Both the position numbers and the translations under genes were made by a program. 64,000 nucleotides of DNA. Source: Nocardia suismassiliense. Lineage in GTDB: Bacteria > Actinomycetota > Actinomycetes > Mycobacteriales > Mycobacteriaceae. The notes beneath the pieces were generated by a model that saw nothing but the letters and a program-made list of their open reading frames with translations, had not been told where the DNA came from and did no database searches. Position 1 is the stretch's first letter, and the number at the start of each line of letters is the position of its first letter. The DNA lies in assembly GCF_900269665.1 (NCBI RefSeq), contig NZ_LT985361.1, positions 5,647,937-5,711,936 on the forward strand. Direction: 5' to 3'. Of this stretch, positions 63,721-64,000 are shown piece by piece.

Positions 63721-63885
63721 TGCGAAATCGCTTGGTAGCTATAGCTGGTTGGAGTGCGCGTCGCCCGTGGCTCGCCATTGCCGGATGGTTTGTCTTCGTG
63801 GCGCTGTGCCTCGGGATCGGGGTGGGGATCGGCGGGAAACCCGCGGCGACCGAGGATTTCTGGATCGGTGAGGCGGGTGGCTCTT
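63721..63885 (+). pseudogene. Truncated start of an MMPL-family transporter
   Basis: MRNRLVAIAGWSARRPWLAI followed by a TM helix AGWFVFVALCLGIGVGIGG and ATEDFWIGEAG matches the first residues of MMPL/RND lipid transporters. After EAG (about 63880) the sequence changes abruptly to unrelated bases with an in-frame stop at 63923. The 3' part is missing, so either the gene is cut here or the DNA after 63880 is inserted. Confidence 0.6.
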
Positions 63886-64000
63886 TTTCACCTCTGCCGC
63901 TGCCGCACACAAGCAGGGGGTGAGGGTCTCGGGGGGGTGCGCCCCTTTGCCAAAACACAACGCCCCACCGATCACGAGGTCGCTACACGAGACGTCACAC

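Overview
The window looks like chromosomal DNA of a Nocardia-type actinomycete (order Mycobacteriales). It is GC-rich with many GTG starts and ATGA overlaps. It carries an MspA-family porin, a secretory lipase, a Tat-exported cholesterol oxidase, and a ClpC that, from memory, reads almost like mycobacterial ClpC1. The strain cannot be named from sequence alone. No rRNA, tRNA, CRISPR array or intact insertion sequence was found.

Region 1 (1 to about 29,000) is the most unusual part: a dense set of enzymes resembling a specialised-metabolism locus with no PKS or NRPS gene in view. It has a SufS-like PLP enzyme (cut by the left edge), an aromatic-amino-acid-hydroxylase-like metal protein, an adenosine-deaminase-family enzyme with an AarF/UbiB kinase, an isopenicillin-N-epimerase-like PLP enzyme, and three family 5 peptide-binding proteins without signal peptides. 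It also has a sensor kinase/receiver/membrane trio, two EF-hand proteins, three SRPBCC proteins, a small-molecule methyltransferase, an MFS exporter, a TrxR-like flavoprotein, a P450, a DUF885-type metallopeptidase, a PRMT-like methyltransferase, two paralogous beta-propellers and an unrecognised 400-residue protein. Seven to ten promoters across this region share a 19-bp AT-rich element, approximately RCTTCA-N6-TATRRT. A near match also precedes clpC. This suggests one co-regulated cluster with clpC as a possible member, perhaps a target or resistance copy.

Region 2 (29,000 to 35,000) holds ordinary accessory genes: a DUF899 protein, a TetR regulator, a secreted lipase, cholesterol oxidase, and a GntR regulator with a small membrane protein. 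Region 3 (35,200 to 41,600) is one giant secreted YD/RHS-repeat protein with two PA14 domains and a distinct C-terminal tail. Region 4 (41,600 to 48,900) is loosely packed: a decayed CocE-type hydrolase, a quinone oxidoreductase with a divergent TetR regulator, a small secreted protein, a PucR-type regulator and a secreted alpha/beta hydrolase. Region 5 (48,900 to 53,400) has two convergent P450s that both lack the ExxR arginine, plus an acyl-CoA-dehydrogenase-like protein. Region 6 (54,600 to 57,700) is a five-gene envelope operon led by an MspA-type porin. Region 7 (58,370 to 63,585) is a STAND NTPase/WD40 protein overlapping a Tat-exported GH1-like protein that lacks the acid/base glutamate. 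A broken MMPL gene start lies at the right edge.
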